Source of the DNA: Halovivax gelatinilyticus
Lineage (GTDB): Archaea > Halobacteriota > Halobacteria > Halobacteriales > Natrialbaceae
DNA length: 64,000 nt
NCBI RefSeq assembly: GCF_024300625.1
Contig: NZ_CP101322.1
Span: 1,067,992 to 1,131,991, forward strand
Reading direction: 5' to 3'
Numbering within the stretch: position 1 is the first letter of the stretch; every line of letters starts with the position of its first letter. A model generated the notes under the pieces. That model searched no databases, was not told the origin of the DNA, and saw nothing but the letters and a program-made list of their open reading frames with translations. This document shows positions 16,573-25,181 of the stretch, piece after piece. Position numbers and translations under genes: made by a program.

Positions 16573-18660
16573 CTACGGCTCGTCGAGTTCGACCGTCGGC
16601 TCGACGTCGAACGTCTCGTAGACGAACGTCCAGCGGTCGAGCTGTTGCTCGACGACGAGCGACGTCGGCGTTCCCATACCGTGGCCCGTCTCCGCGTCGC
16701 TTCGGAAACAGATGGGCGCGTCGCCGGTCGTCTCGTGCTGGACCAGCGCGGCCATCTTCCGGGCGTGTCCCGGGTGGACGCGCGTGTCGCCCGCGGCGGT
16801 GTGAAACAGCGTCGCCGGGTAGTCGGTTTCCTCGACGTTGTGATACGGCGAGTACGCCCGAAGCCACTCGAACTCTTCGGGGTCCTCCGGCGAGCCGTAC
16901 TCGGGCGTCCACGTCTCGCCCAGCAGGAACCGGTGGAATCGCAGCATGTCTAGCAGGGGAACGCCGCAGACGATGGCTCCGAACAGGTCGGGTCGGCGCG
17001 TCAGCGCGGCCCCGACGAGCAAGCCGCCGTTCGAGCCGCCCATTCCCGCGAGTGTCTCCGTGTTCGTGTAGCCAGCCTCGATCAGCGCCTCACCCGCGGC
17101 CTCGAAGTCGTCGAACGTGTGGTGTTTGTGCTCCCGGTGGCCGTCTTCGTGCCACTCCTCGCCGAATTCGAGACCCCCGCGCAGGCAGGCCACCGCGAAC
17201 ACGCCGCCGTCGGCCAGGAACTGAGAGCGGAACGGACCGAAGCTCGGGAGCAACGGGATCCGAAAGCCGCCGTAGCCGTAGAGAACGGTCGGCGCGACGC
17301 CGTCGGGGTCGAGGTCCGATCGGTGGACGACGTAGACCGGCACCGTGGCGCCGTCGGTCGAGTCCACCCACAGCCGATCGACGGTGAGGTCGAGTCCCTC
17401 GCGCGGGTCGAGCGACGGCGGGAACTCGGGAGACTGGACGACCGCCCAGTCGTCGGGGCCGGCGTCGCTTCCCGCGTCGGCGTGGACGATACTCGACGGT
17501 CGGTCGAACCCCTGCAGACCGAAGACTACCTCGTCCGTATCGCCGTCGCCGGCCAGTCCGCCCCGCGGAACGCCGACGAACTCGGGCAGCGAGAGTTCGT
17601 GGCGTCGCTCGCCCTCGACATCGTGGAGCGAGACGACCGATCGAGCGTCGCGGATCCGGTGGATCGCCAGGCCGTCGCCGGCCGGCACCACCTGCGTCAG
17701 CACGTCGTCGCTCTCGGAAACGACGGTCTCGAACGCGTCGAGACCCGGCTCGCCGTCTCCGACCCGTGCCAGAATGTCCTCGACGTCGGCGCCGAGCAGT
17801 CGGAACCGCGGCGCCTCGTGATTCGTGTTCAGGTAGACGCGTCCCGCGTGGACGAGCGGTGCGAGCGAGGCGTCCACGTCGGTGACCAGCGGGACGAGCT
17901 CGTCGCCGTCCAGGACGTACAGCTCCGTATCCGACGCCAGTTCGCCGAGTGCGACGAGCACGAGCCCGCTCTCGCGGTCGACGTGGACGTTCGGCCAGCG
18001 CCGCTCGGGGATGTCGTCGGTGACGAACCGGTCGTCGCCGCCGAGTTCGCGGTAGCGAAGTTCCTTCTCGAGCAACGCCCCGTCGTCGGCGCTACCGGTC
18101 GACTGGTAGTAGAAGCCGTCGTCGTCCCAGGCGACCGAGAACTCGCCACAGCGGCCGACGTCGTCGATCCGATCGACGATCTCGCCGGAGTCGACGTCCA
18201 GCACGCACACGTCGTACTCCTCCGTGCCGCCTTCCATCAGGCCGTAGACGACGCGGTCGCCGTCCGGGTCGGGGACGAACCAGCCGAGCGAGACCGTCTC
18301 GCCGAGATCGTTCGGGTCGACGAGGGTCCGCGGGTCGCCCTCGCGCGTCACTCGAACGGTCAATCGCGGCTGATCGGCCCCCGCGGCTTCGATCAGTTGA
18401 AAGTACCGTCCGTCCCGCACGACCGGGACGTGGAAGGTTTCGTGGGCGGCGAGTGCCTCGAACGCCGGCCGAAGGGCCTCGCGGCGGTCCGTCTCGACGA
18501 ACTCGTTCGTGTAGCGATTTTGCGTGTCCTCCCACGCGCTGACCGCCTCGTCGTCGGCTTCGAGCCAGCGGTACGGATCGACGATCGTCTCGCCGTGTAA
18601 CTCCTCGCTGACCGGGTCGCGTTCGGTCTCCGGGTGACCGGAACCCGTCTGTTTACTCAT
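16573..18660 (-). CDS. Prolyl oligopeptidase family serine peptidase (S9A)
   Basis: This is a 695-residue enzyme. The first ~420 residues look like a seven-bladed propeller that filters small peptides. The C-terminal alpha/beta hydrolase carries GMGGSNGGLLVG with the nucleophile Ser, AAGDTRVHPGHARKM with Asp, and the catalytic His in ETGHGMGTPTS. It cleaves short peptides after proline. No signal peptide, so cytoplasmic. The N-terminus (ETERDPVSEELHGETIVDPY, then RWLE) matches the family's usual opening, supporting the ATG at 18660. It is not in an obvious operon. Confidence 0.92.
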   Translation of the reverse strand: MSKQTGSGHPETERDPVSEELHGETIVDPYRWLEADDEAVSAWEDTQNRYTNEFVETDRREALRPAFEALAAHETFHVPVVRDGRYFQLIEAAGADQPRLTVRVTREGDPRTLVDPNDLGETVSLGWFVPDPDGDRVVYGLMEGGTEEYDVCVLDVDSGEIVDRIDDVGRCGEFSVAWDDDGFYYQSTGSADDGALLEKELRYRELGGDDRFVTDDIPERRWPNVHVDRESGLVLVALGELASDTELYVLDGDELVPLVTDVDASLAPLVHAGRVYLNTNHEAPRFRLLGADVEDILARVGDGEPGLDAFETVVSESDDVLTQVVPAGDGLAIHRIRDARSVVSLHDVEGERRHELSLPEFVGVPRGGLAGDGDTDEVVFGLQGFDRPSSIVHADAGSDAGPDDWAVVQSPEFPPSLDPREGLDLTVDRLWVDSTDGATVPVYVVHRSDLDPDGVAPTVLYGYGGFRIPLLPSFGPFRSQFLADGGVFAVACLRGGLEFGEEWHEDGHREHKHHTFDDFEAAGEALIEAGYTNTETLAGMGGSNGGLLVGAALTRRPDLFGAIVCGVPLLDMLRFHRFLLGETWTPEYGSPEDPEEFEWLRAYSPYHNVEETDYPATLFHTAAGDTRVHPGHARKMAALVQHETTGDAPICFRSDAETGHGMGTPTSLVVEQQLDRWTFVYETFDVEPTVELDEP

Positions 18661-18792
18661 ACCACGGTGTCGAGAAGGGACGGGTAAGAAATCTCGGATA
18701 GCGGCGGGTTTCTTCTACCGGTCAAACTGAAACGGCCGTTGTAGGTAGGCGAGCCTTTAGTGGGGTGACCGGAAAACGAACGGTACAGACGA

Positions 18793-19473
18793 ATGAATCG
18801 ACGCGCTCTCATCGCGACGCTGGCGACGATCGGAACGGTCGGCTGTCTCGATACGCTCGACGGCGATGACGACGGATCGGAGGACGACGAACCGACAGGC
18901 TCCCCGGCCACCGGATCGAGCACCCGCTACGAGACCTGCGAGCGGGAGGTCGTCTCCTACGGCGAGTTTCCCGACGACGTCCAGGCCGAGATCGACGAGG
19001 CGATCGACGGCGGCTACGAAGCGGAGGAAATTCACCTCGCGAGCGCGATCGACGTCGACGAAACGTACGTCAGCCACGACCGGGCGTACTACCTGGCGAC
19101 GATCGAGGCCGACGGTGAGCGGTATCGACTCGACCTCGAAGCCGACGACGAACCGGAACTCAGCCCGCGGCGGTTCACGCTCGAAAACGAAACCGGCTCC
19201 GCCGTGACCGGAACCGTCACCGTCCGGACGTCGGACGGCGAGACGCTCGTCGAAACGGACGTCGACGTCGAGCCCGATAGCGACTCGACCGCCGCCTCGA
19301 TCACGCGGATCGGGGTGCACGCGATGGAGGTCGACCTCGACGGTCGCGACCCCGTCGAGGAGTCGGTCGGCGTCTCGGTGTCGAGTTTCGACGGCCACGT
19401 CGAGGTGTTCGACGAAGAGATAATCGTCAGCCAGGCGGTCGCCGATCTCGCGCCGTGTCCCTGGGACGAGTAG
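18793..19473 (+). CDS. Lipoprotein with acidic linker, function unknown
   Basis: The 226-residue product starts MNRRALIATLATIGTVGC, a twin-arginine-like signal with lipobox Cys18, followed by an Asp/Glu/Gly/Ser linker and a soluble acidic domain. The domain is beta-rich in its second half (VTGTVTVRTSDGETLVETDV) and ends with PCPWDE. It is probably anchored outside the membrane. It is divergent from the prolyl oligopeptidase gene. No family recognised. Confidence 0.75.
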   Translation: MNRRALIATLATIGTVGCLDTLDGDDDGSEDDEPTGSPATGSSTRYETCEREVVSYGEFPDDVQAEIDEAIDGGYEAEEIHLASAIDVDETYVSHDRAYYLATIEADGERYRLDLEADDEPELSPRRFTLENETGSAVTGTVTVRTSDGETLVETDVDVEPDSDSTAASITRIGVHAMEVDLDGRDPVEESVGVSVSSFDGHVEVFDEEIIVSQAVADLAPCPWDE

Positions 19474-19478
19474 GACCC

Positions 19479-19844
19479 TTACTCCGCCAGCTCGATCTCG
19501 TCGTCGCCGTTGGGAACCGCGCAGATGAACGCGCCCGCCTCGTCGCCCTCGTTTCGGTACCAGTGGACCGTCCCGGCCGGAATCAGAAGCGAGTCGCCGG
19601 CAGAGACGGTGACCTCCTCGTCGTCGATACCGACGACGTACTCGCCGTCGAGGACGTACTGCTCGTGTTCGACCGCGTTGGTGTGTCTCGGCACCTCCGC
19701 GCCGGGTTCGAGCGTAAAGCGTCGAATCGCGAAATTCGGCGCGCCGTGCTCCTCGGCGATCAGGACGCCCTTCGAGAGGCCGTCGGCGGCGTCGACCGAC
19801 TCGTACTCGATCTCGTCTCCGCGTCGAATAAGCGGATCGCTCAT
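19479..19844 (-). CDS. Cupin-domain protein
   Basis: The 121-residue protein is a single cupin barrel. Motif 1 is EVPRHTNAVEHEQYVLDG with metal ligands His, His and Glu, and motif 2 is SLLIPAGTVHWYRN with the last His. A metal-binding role is therefore likely, either as a sensor or as a small enzyme such as a dioxygenase or isomerase; the substrate is unknown. ATG at 19844. It converges with the lipoprotein gene. Confidence 0.82.
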   Translation of the reverse strand: MSDPLIRRGDEIEYESVDAADGLSKGVLIAEEHGAPNFAIRRFTLEPGAEVPRHTNAVEHEQYVLDGEYVVGIDDEEVTVSAGDSLLIPAGTVHWYRNEGDEAGAFICAVPNGDDEIELAE

Positions 19845-19984
19845 GCAGGTACCGTCTGCGGCGAGCCTCAAAAGATCGATCGATTCGGAGACGCCGCGTT
19901 GTACTCGGTTCGTTCGTATCTCACGGCCGTCGCTACGAAATGTTGAATACTGCAGTCAAGAGTCGATACCTCAGCGAATTCGCC

Positions 19985-20179
19985 TTACAGGCGCTCGACG
20001 TTCGTCGCGCGCGGGCCCTTCGGGGCCTGCTCGATGTCGAACTCGAGTTCCTGTCCTTCCTCAAGGTCCGGGCCGCCGATGTCTTCCATGTGGAAGAACA
20101 CGTCGTCGTCCGCGTCCTCAGTCTCGATGAATCCGTAGCCGCCAGTGTCGTTGAAGAAATCAACGGTTCCTTTCGCCAT
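19985..20179 (-). CDS. cspA: Cold-shock domain protein CspA
   Basis: This is a 64-residue OB-fold protein: GTVDFFNDTGGYGFIETED carries RNP1-like KGFGFI-equivalent GYGFI, and DDVFFHMEDI carries RNP2. It binds single-stranded RNA or DNA and acts as an RNA chaperone. The length is exact for the family. GGTTATCTG about 27-33 bp upstream of the ATG (minus strand, about 20207-20215) suits a TATA box for an almost leaderless mRNA. Confidence 0.95.
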   Translation of the reverse strand: MAKGTVDFFNDTGGYGFIETEDADDDVFFHMEDIGGPDLEEGQELEFDIEQAPKGPRATNVERL

Positions 20180-20352
20180 TGCTCTTGAACCGACGACCGG
20201 ATCACAGATAACCCTTCCGACTTACCACGACGACGGAATTCTCCACAGACAGCGCTTCTACCAGCTATATCGCCGATTTCCTTTCTATGAAACAAACTGT
20301 TATCGGCGGTCGCACTCACCGTCGATCGTTCGGACGAGATCGGTAACGCCAC

Positions 20353-20562
20353 TCACGCCGGCACCAGCCGATAGATCCCCATCGCGAGGAAGTAGGTGGC
20401 CACGAACAGCCCGTAGCCGACGACGAAGCCGACGAGTTCGCGGGTACCGAGCCCGTCGGGGCTCACGTACGCGAAGATCGCGAGTCCGACGACGAAGATC
20501 GCGAGCGTGAACAGCCCGACGGCGTAGTAGAAGAGCCGATCGGATTCGAAAACGGCGTGCAT
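20353..20562 (-). CDS. Two-helix membrane protein of 69 residues
   Basis: Two hydrophobic segments (YYAVGLFTLAIFVVGLAIFA and LVGFVVGYGLFVATYFLAMG) joined by a short polar turn make up nearly the whole protein. It lies just downstream of the carbonic anhydrase gene on the same strand, about 50 bp away, so the two may be cotranscribed. Function unknown. Confidence 0.65.
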   Translation of the reverse strand: MHAVFESDRLFYYAVGLFTLAIFVVGLAIFAYVSPDGLGTRELVGFVVGYGLFVATYFLAMGIYRLVPA

Positions 20563-20613
20563 CGATCACTGGGGGTACGGTCCGCGCTCGGGTAACGGTA
20601 CCGATGGCGGCGA

Positions 20614-21330
20614 TCAGAACGCGAGCAGGCTCTCGACCGCGTCGTGGTAGGCCGGGTCGAGCCCGTCACGAATGTCTTCCGGGTCGGTCGCTCCGTTCCG
20701 GTTGACGAGGTAGGTACGTCCGGGGTCGTTGCCGTAGGCACCGTGGAAATCGTAGACGAAACCGTAGATCGAGACGTCCTCGGGCACCTCGGGTGCCTCG
20801 AGCAGGAAGTCGACCTGCGCGTCGACGTTGTACTCGACGAGCTGGTTTCTGACCGTCGTCTCGTCCGCGTCGCGCGGCGTCCCGTCGGGATCGGCGTCGA
20901 CGCGCTCGTCGGCCAGGCCCTCCTCGATGACGGGGACGAGCAATTCGACCCACTTCGTGACGCCGATCGGTCGCGGCGCTTCGGCGCCGCAGGCGACGTC
21001 GTACGCCGCCGAGACGGCCCCGCAGCCCGTGTGACCGACGACGGCGATCGTTCGCGTCCCGCAGTGGTGGATCGGGTAGAGTACGCTCCCGTCGACGATC
21101 CGCTCGCCGACGTCTGCGTCCCAGACCTGGTTGCCGATGTTACTCGGCGTGAACACCGCTCCCGGTCGATCGACGTTCCACATGCCCTCCTGTGAGACCC
21201 GGGAGTCAGAACAGCACATCGAGACGACGCTCGGTTGCTGTCCGGTTCGTATCGTCTCGAAATAATCGTCCGACAGCGACTCGACGTGCGCCGCGTTCCC
21301 CTCCAGTAGGCTCTCGAGGTCGCCTTCCAT
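20614..21330 (-). CDS. Beta-class carbonic anhydrase
   Basis: The 238-residue enzyme shows the zinc ligands of the beta class: CCSDSRV with Cys40, Asp42 and Arg44 (the Asp-Arg pair) and VVGHTGCGA with His100 and Cys103. It interconverts CO2 and bicarbonate. The ATG at 21330 gives a normal N-terminus; the nine residues further upstream are unlikely. It is divergent from serS with about 100 bp between them. The following small membrane gene may be in the same transcript. Confidence 0.92.
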   Translation of the reverse strand: MEGDLESLLEGNAAHVESLSDDYFETIRTGQQPSVVSMCCSDSRVSQEGMWNVDRPGAVFTPSNIGNQVWDADVGERIVDGSVLYPIHHCGTRTIAVVGHTGCGAVSAAYDVACGAEAPRPIGVTKWVELLVPVIEEGLADERVDADPDGTPRDADETTVRNQLVEYNVDAQVDFLLEAPEVPEDVSIYGFVYDFHGAYGNDPGRTYLVNRNGATDPEDIRDGLDPAYHDAVESLLAF

Positions 21331-21430
21331 ACGCGGTAGATTGAGCGGATAACTCAATAACGATTCGACTCACGGCGGCTCGGTTTCCGATACGATTTTG
21401 CCCGGGCGTACGGAACCTGCCCCCAAGACC

Positions 21431-22807
21431 ATGCTCGATCGGACCTACGTGCGCGAGAATCCAGACGAGGTGCGAACCGCACTCGACCACAAAGGCGTCG
21501 ACTTCGATCTCGACCGGCTACTCGCCGTCGACGAAGAGTGGCGCGAACTCAAAGCCCGCGGCGACGATCTTCGTCACGAGCGCAACCAGGTGAGCCGAAA
21601 GATCGGCGAGCTCAAACGCGAGGGCAACGACACCGAGGCGGACGCGGCGATCGAGCGCTCGAACGAGTTGAAGACCGAACTCGAGTCGGTCGAATCGCGC
21701 GCCGACGTCCTGGAGGCGGAGTTAGAAGAGGGGCTGCTCAACCTGCCACAGATCCCCGCCGACGAGGTGCCCGTCGGCGCCGACGAGACCGAGAACGTCG
21801 AGCGCCGCCGCGAGGGGTTCGACGACCTGCGCGAGCTACCAAACGAGGTCGTCCCGCACTACGACCTGGGCGAAGACCTCGAACTGATCGACTTCGAGCG
21901 CGGGGCGAAAGTCGCCGGCGGCGGCTTCCAGTTCCTCAAGGGAGACGGGGCACGACTCGAGCACGCGCTCATCCAGTTCTTCCTCGACGTCCACCGCGAG
22001 AGCGGCTACGTCGACGTCTTCCCCCCGATCGCCGTCAACTCGGCCTCGATGCGAGGAACCGGCCAGTTCCCGAAGTTCACCGAGGACGCCTACCGGCTGG
22101 GTGCGAGCAACCAGGAGTCCTACGACGATGACGACCTCTGGCTGCTCCCGACCGCGGAGGTGCCGGTGACCAACATGCACCGCGACGAGATCTTCGTCGA
22201 CGAGGACCTCCCGCTGAAGTACGTCGCCTACTCGCCGAACTTCCGGCGCGAAGCTGGTGAACACGGCACGGAAACCCGCGGCTACGTCCGCGTCCACCAG
22301 TTCAACAAGGTCGAACTCGTCAATTTCGTCCGCCCAGAAGAGAGCGCAGAGCGCTTCGAGGGGCTGGTCGACGAGGCCGAAGAGGTGCTGCGTCGGCTCG
22401 GACTGCCCTACCGCATCCTCGAGATGTGTACGGGCGATCTCGGATTCACCCAGTCGAAGAAGTACGACATCGAGGTCTGGGCGCCCGCCGACGACATGGA
22501 CGACGGCCCCGACGAAGGCGGGCGCTGGCTCGAGGTATCGTCGGTCTCGAACTTCGAGGACTTCCAGGCCCGCCGGGCGGGCATCCAGTTCCGCCCCGAG
22601 CGCCACGAGTCGGCCGAGTACCTCCACACCCTGAACGGCTCGGGCGTCGCGCTGCCGCGCGTGATGGTCGCCATCATGGAGTACTACCAGAACGACGACG
22701 GCACGATCACCGTTCCCGACGCGCTCAGGCCCTACATGGGCGGCCAGGACGTGATCGAAGGGCACGAATCGGTCGGTGAGAGTGCGCTAGGCGAGAGCGA
22801 CGACTGA
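21431..22807 (+). CDS. serS: Seryl-tRNA synthetase
   Basis: This is a 458-residue class II synthetase. Residues ~30-110 form the antiparallel coiled-coil arm that holds the long variable arm of tRNA-Ser (RKIGELKREGNDTEADAAIE). The catalytic core follows with motif 2 (FRREAGEHGTETRGYVRVHQ) and motif 3 (NGSGVALPRVMVAIMEYYQN). It charges tRNA-Ser with serine, and is of the common bacterial-like type rather than the methanogen type. Start at ATG 21431. Its substrate, tRNA-Ser(GGA), is encoded further right at 39.4 kb. Confidence 0.96.
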   Translation: MLDRTYVRENPDEVRTALDHKGVDFDLDRLLAVDEEWRELKARGDDLRHERNQVSRKIGELKREGNDTEADAAIERSNELKTELESVESRADVLEAELEEGLLNLPQIPADEVPVGADETENVERRREGFDDLRELPNEVVPHYDLGEDLELIDFERGAKVAGGGFQFLKGDGARLEHALIQFFLDVHRESGYVDVFPPIAVNSASMRGTGQFPKFTEDAYRLGASNQESYDDDDLWLLPTAEVPVTNMHRDEIFVDEDLPLKYVAYSPNFRREAGEHGTETRGYVRVHQFNKVELVNFVRPEESAERFEGLVDEAEEVLRRLGLPYRILEMCTGDLGFTQSKKYDIEVWAPADDMDDGPDEGGRWLEVSSVSNFEDFQARRAGIQFRPERHESAEYLHTLNGSGVALPRVMVAIMEYYQNDDGTITVPDALRPYMGGQDVIEGHESVGESALGESDD

Positions 22808-22833
22808 GCGCAGCGAAGGCGTCGCTCTCGGAA

Positions 22834-23036
22834 TGGCGAACGGGGACCGGAGTGACCCGTGAGCGGCGAGGATTGAGCGAGTGCGAGGTCGAACGTAGTG
22901 AGACCTCGAATACGTGAACGGGGAGGTACGACCCGTGAGCGAAGTGAGCGAAATCCTCGAAATGGTGAACGGGGAGCGGAGTGACCCGTGAACGGCGAAG
23001 CCGGGAGCGAACGAAGTGAGTGAGAACCGCGAGAAG
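22834..23036. repeat. Three-copy intergenic repeat array
   Basis: Three diverged copies share a core of the form GAACGGGG(A)GCGGAGTGACCC-GTGAGCGG (at 22838-22864, 22916-22941 and 22967-22994), each followed by GAGCGA-AGTGAGCG-like palindromic sequence and, in the first two, CCTCGAA. A related copy in the opposite orientation is at 39081-39105. It sits between the serS stop and the toxin gene and contains no gene. Confidence 0.7.
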
Positions 23037-23040
23037 GTGA

Positions 23041-23517
23041 TCAAGACGGATAGACGGTTACGTCCGGGAAATACGTCTCGTAGAACCCCGAATCGAAGCT
23101 GACCAGCGCGTCGGCATCGACAGCGGCGTGGCCACCGATGACGAAGTCCGCAGCGATGTGCTGGCGCGGTGTGAGCTGGCGGCGACACGAGTGACAGTCT
23201 ACCGTCTGTGTGGACCCGCAGGATGGACACTGAAGGCCATCAGGTCGACGATCGATGTATTTCCGGAACCTCTCGCCCGCCCTGAACGTCGCCGCTCGCG
23301 ACGGTTCGGCCACTCGAATACTGAGGTCTTCGAGAAACTGATCGAGGTCCGTCGCGGTATCGAAGTGACCGTCTGCGGCGAGTTCGGCGTACACGATCGG
23401 CGTCGTGACGACGCGACCCTCTCGATAGACGCGACGAAGTTCCGCTTCGCTCGCATCGGCGTGTTCGTCGTCGTACAACAGCGCGAGAAGCGCGTTCGTA
23501 TCGACCGCCGTAATCAC
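23041..23517 (-). CDS. PIN-domain protein with an internal zinc ribbon
   Basis: The 158-residue protein begins MITAVDTNALLALLYDDE with the first PIN Asp, has an acidic residue in PIVYAELAADG, and ends with AADFVIGGHA and VSFDSGFY carrying the last acidic positions. Between these parts lies CPSCGSTQTVDCHSC, two CxxC knuckles 7 residues apart, that is a zinc ribbon inserted in the PIN fold. It should be a metal-dependent RNase toxin. The GTG start at 23517 overlaps the antitoxin stop. The ribbon may bind RNA or lock the fold. Confidence 0.8.
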   Translation of the reverse strand: MITAVDTNALLALLYDDEHADASEAELRRVYREGRVVTTPIVYAELAADGHFDTATDLDQFLEDLSIRVAEPSRAATFRAGERFRKYIDRRPDGLQCPSCGSTQTVDCHSCRRQLTPRQHIAADFVIGGHAAVDADALVSFDSGFYETYFPDVTVYPS

Positions 23518-23795
23518 GAGGGACCCTCCGACCTGTCGCGTTTCTCGTCGCCAACGTCGCGGGGATATTCGCCGCGAAGGCGTCGCATCCGATCCGGCAT
23601 GGTTTCGTCGCTCTCCGCGCTGCCCCGGTATGTTTCGAAGGGGTCCGCACCGTCGGCGGTGGTCGGCTCTTTCTTCGTTATCTTGTACCCGGAGTCGACT
23701 GCCTCGAAGGTTATCTCGTCACCGGATTCGATCCCGAGTTCGTCCCGGATGTCCTTCGGGATGGTGACTTGACCTTTGGTGGTAACCCGGGGCAT
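23514..23795 (-). CDS. AbrB-type antitoxin
   Basis: The 93-residue protein starts MPRVTTKGQVTIPKDIRDEL, the swapped-hairpin AbrB/MazE DNA-binding domain. An acidic, helical C-terminus (ESDETMPDRMRRLRGEYPRD) is expected to bind the PIN toxin. It overlaps the PIN gene by 4 bp, so the pair is one operon and should repress itself. The ATG at 23795 gives the standard N-terminus; the long upstream extension to 24074 is not protein-like. Confidence 0.87.
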   Translation of the reverse strand: MPRVTTKGQVTIPKDIRDELGIESGDEITFEAVDSGYKITKKEPTTADGADPFETYRGSAESDETMPDRMRRLRGEYPRDVGDEKRDRSEGPS

Positions 23796-24000
23796 ATCGG
23801 CACTAGGGAGTAATGGATAATGAGTATTACGACGATATTCATACCCGGTGTGCGGAGGTGGCGACACCCGATTCGTGAACGACGTGCGTGATCCGTGATA
23901 CGACTCGGACTCGACCGTGTCAACCAGCTGGGTTCCGACACGCTCTTGACCCGATCGGGCAGATCGTATTTTGGCTCTCGACGTGGTCCGACGACCACAG

Positions 24001-25143
24001 ATGGTCACCACGATCTCTCCCGATCGACTCAAAGAATTACTCGACGGCGACGAGGATTTCACGCTCATCGACACCCGTCCGGAAGAGAGCTACGAGGCCT
24101 GGCACGTTCGCGGGGCGGTCAATTATCCGTTCGACCCCGAGGAGGATCTCGACGGACGCGTCGACGAGATCGACGAACTCGTCGGCGACGACGACCGCGT
24201 GATTACGATCTGTGGCAAGGGGCTCTCCTCGGGCAACCTCGCGACCCAGCTGGCCGACGAGCTGGACGACCGGGAGGTCAACGCCGTCGACGGCGGGATG
24301 AAGGCCTGGAGCGGCGTCTACGACCACGTCGAGATCGACGTCGGGGAATCCGCCCGCGCGGTCCAGCTCCAGCGCCGGGCGAAGGGCTGTCTCTCCTACG
24401 TCGTCGGCTGTGCGCAGACGGGTGAGGGCGTCGCCGTCGACCCCACCGAGGACGGAGACGAGGTGAAGGCGGCCGCGACGGCGGCCGATCTGACGATTTC
24501 GGCCGTGATCGACACCCACGTCCACGCCGATCACGTCTCGGGCGGGCGGCGACTCGCGGACGAACTCGACGTCCCGTACTACCTGGGCGAGGGGGCCGCC
24601 GAGCGCGACGTCGAGATCCCGTTCGACGCGCTCGGCCGGAACGAGGCCCTCGAGGTGGGCGAGCTCTCGCTGAAAGCGCTCTACACGCCGGGCCACACCA
24701 GCGAGATGCTCTCGATTCTCGTCGGCGACGCGGCCGTGTTGACGGCGGACGCGCTGCACGCGGACTCGGTCGGCCGGACCGAACTGGAGTTTTCCGAGGG
24801 CGAGGGCGACCAGGGCGCCCGTATGCTCTACGAGTCACTCCACCGGACGCTACTGGCCGAACCCGACGGGCTCGCCGTACTTCCGGGCCACGTCACCGTA
24901 ACCGAAGACGGCGAGTTCGTCACCGGTTCACCCGGCGAACCGATCGCGACCACTGTCCGGGAAGCTCGAACCGAGATGGACGTCCTCCAGCTCGACGAGG
25001 AAGAATTCGTTTCCCGACTCGCCGATCCCGGCGAGGAGCCCGCGAACTACGAGGAAATCATCGAGATCAACCGCGGCGTCCGCGACCTCGACCCAGAGGA
25101 GCGGACGGAACTCGAACTCGGGCCGAACAACTGCTCTGCCTGA
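24001..25143 (+). CDS. Rhodanese-MBL fusion (persulfide dioxygenase-like)
   Basis: This is a 380-residue two-domain protein. Residues ~1-100 are a rhodanese domain with TLIDTRPEESYEAWHVRGA and the active-site loop CGKGLSSGN (Cys nucleophile). Residues ~120-370 are a metallo-beta-lactamase fold with the iron-binding HVHADHVSGGRR motif, CTPGHTSEM-type His (LYTPGHTSEM), the bridging Asp in LTADALHADSVGRTEL, and the last His in VLPGHVT. The combination is that of ETHE1-like persulfide dioxygenases, here with rhodanese at the N-terminus. It probably oxidises sulfane sulfur, perhaps using glutamylcysteine, the usual haloarchaeal thiol. The substrate is inferred. Confidence 0.87.
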   Translation: MVTTISPDRLKELLDGDEDFTLIDTRPEESYEAWHVRGAVNYPFDPEEDLDGRVDEIDELVGDDDRVITICGKGLSSGNLATQLADELDDREVNAVDGGMKAWSGVYDHVEIDVGESARAVQLQRRAKGCLSYVVGCAQTGEGVAVDPTEDGDEVKAAATAADLTISAVIDTHVHADHVSGGRRLADELDVPYYLGEGAAERDVEIPFDALGRNEALEVGELSLKALYTPGHTSEMLSILVGDAAVLTADALHADSVGRTELEFSEGEGDQGARMLYESLHRTLLAEPDGLAVLPGHVTVTEDGEFVTGSPGEPIATTVREARTEMDVLQLDEEEFVSRLADPGEEPANYEEIIEINRGVRDLDPEERTELELGPNNCSA

Positions 25144-25181
25144 CCGGCTCGGGCCAATTCTCACCGAAACGGCCCCGGGTT

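Noticed and set aside
17119-18600. A 493-codon frame antisense to the prolyl oligopeptidase
   Set aside because: Pure antisense shadow with random composition.
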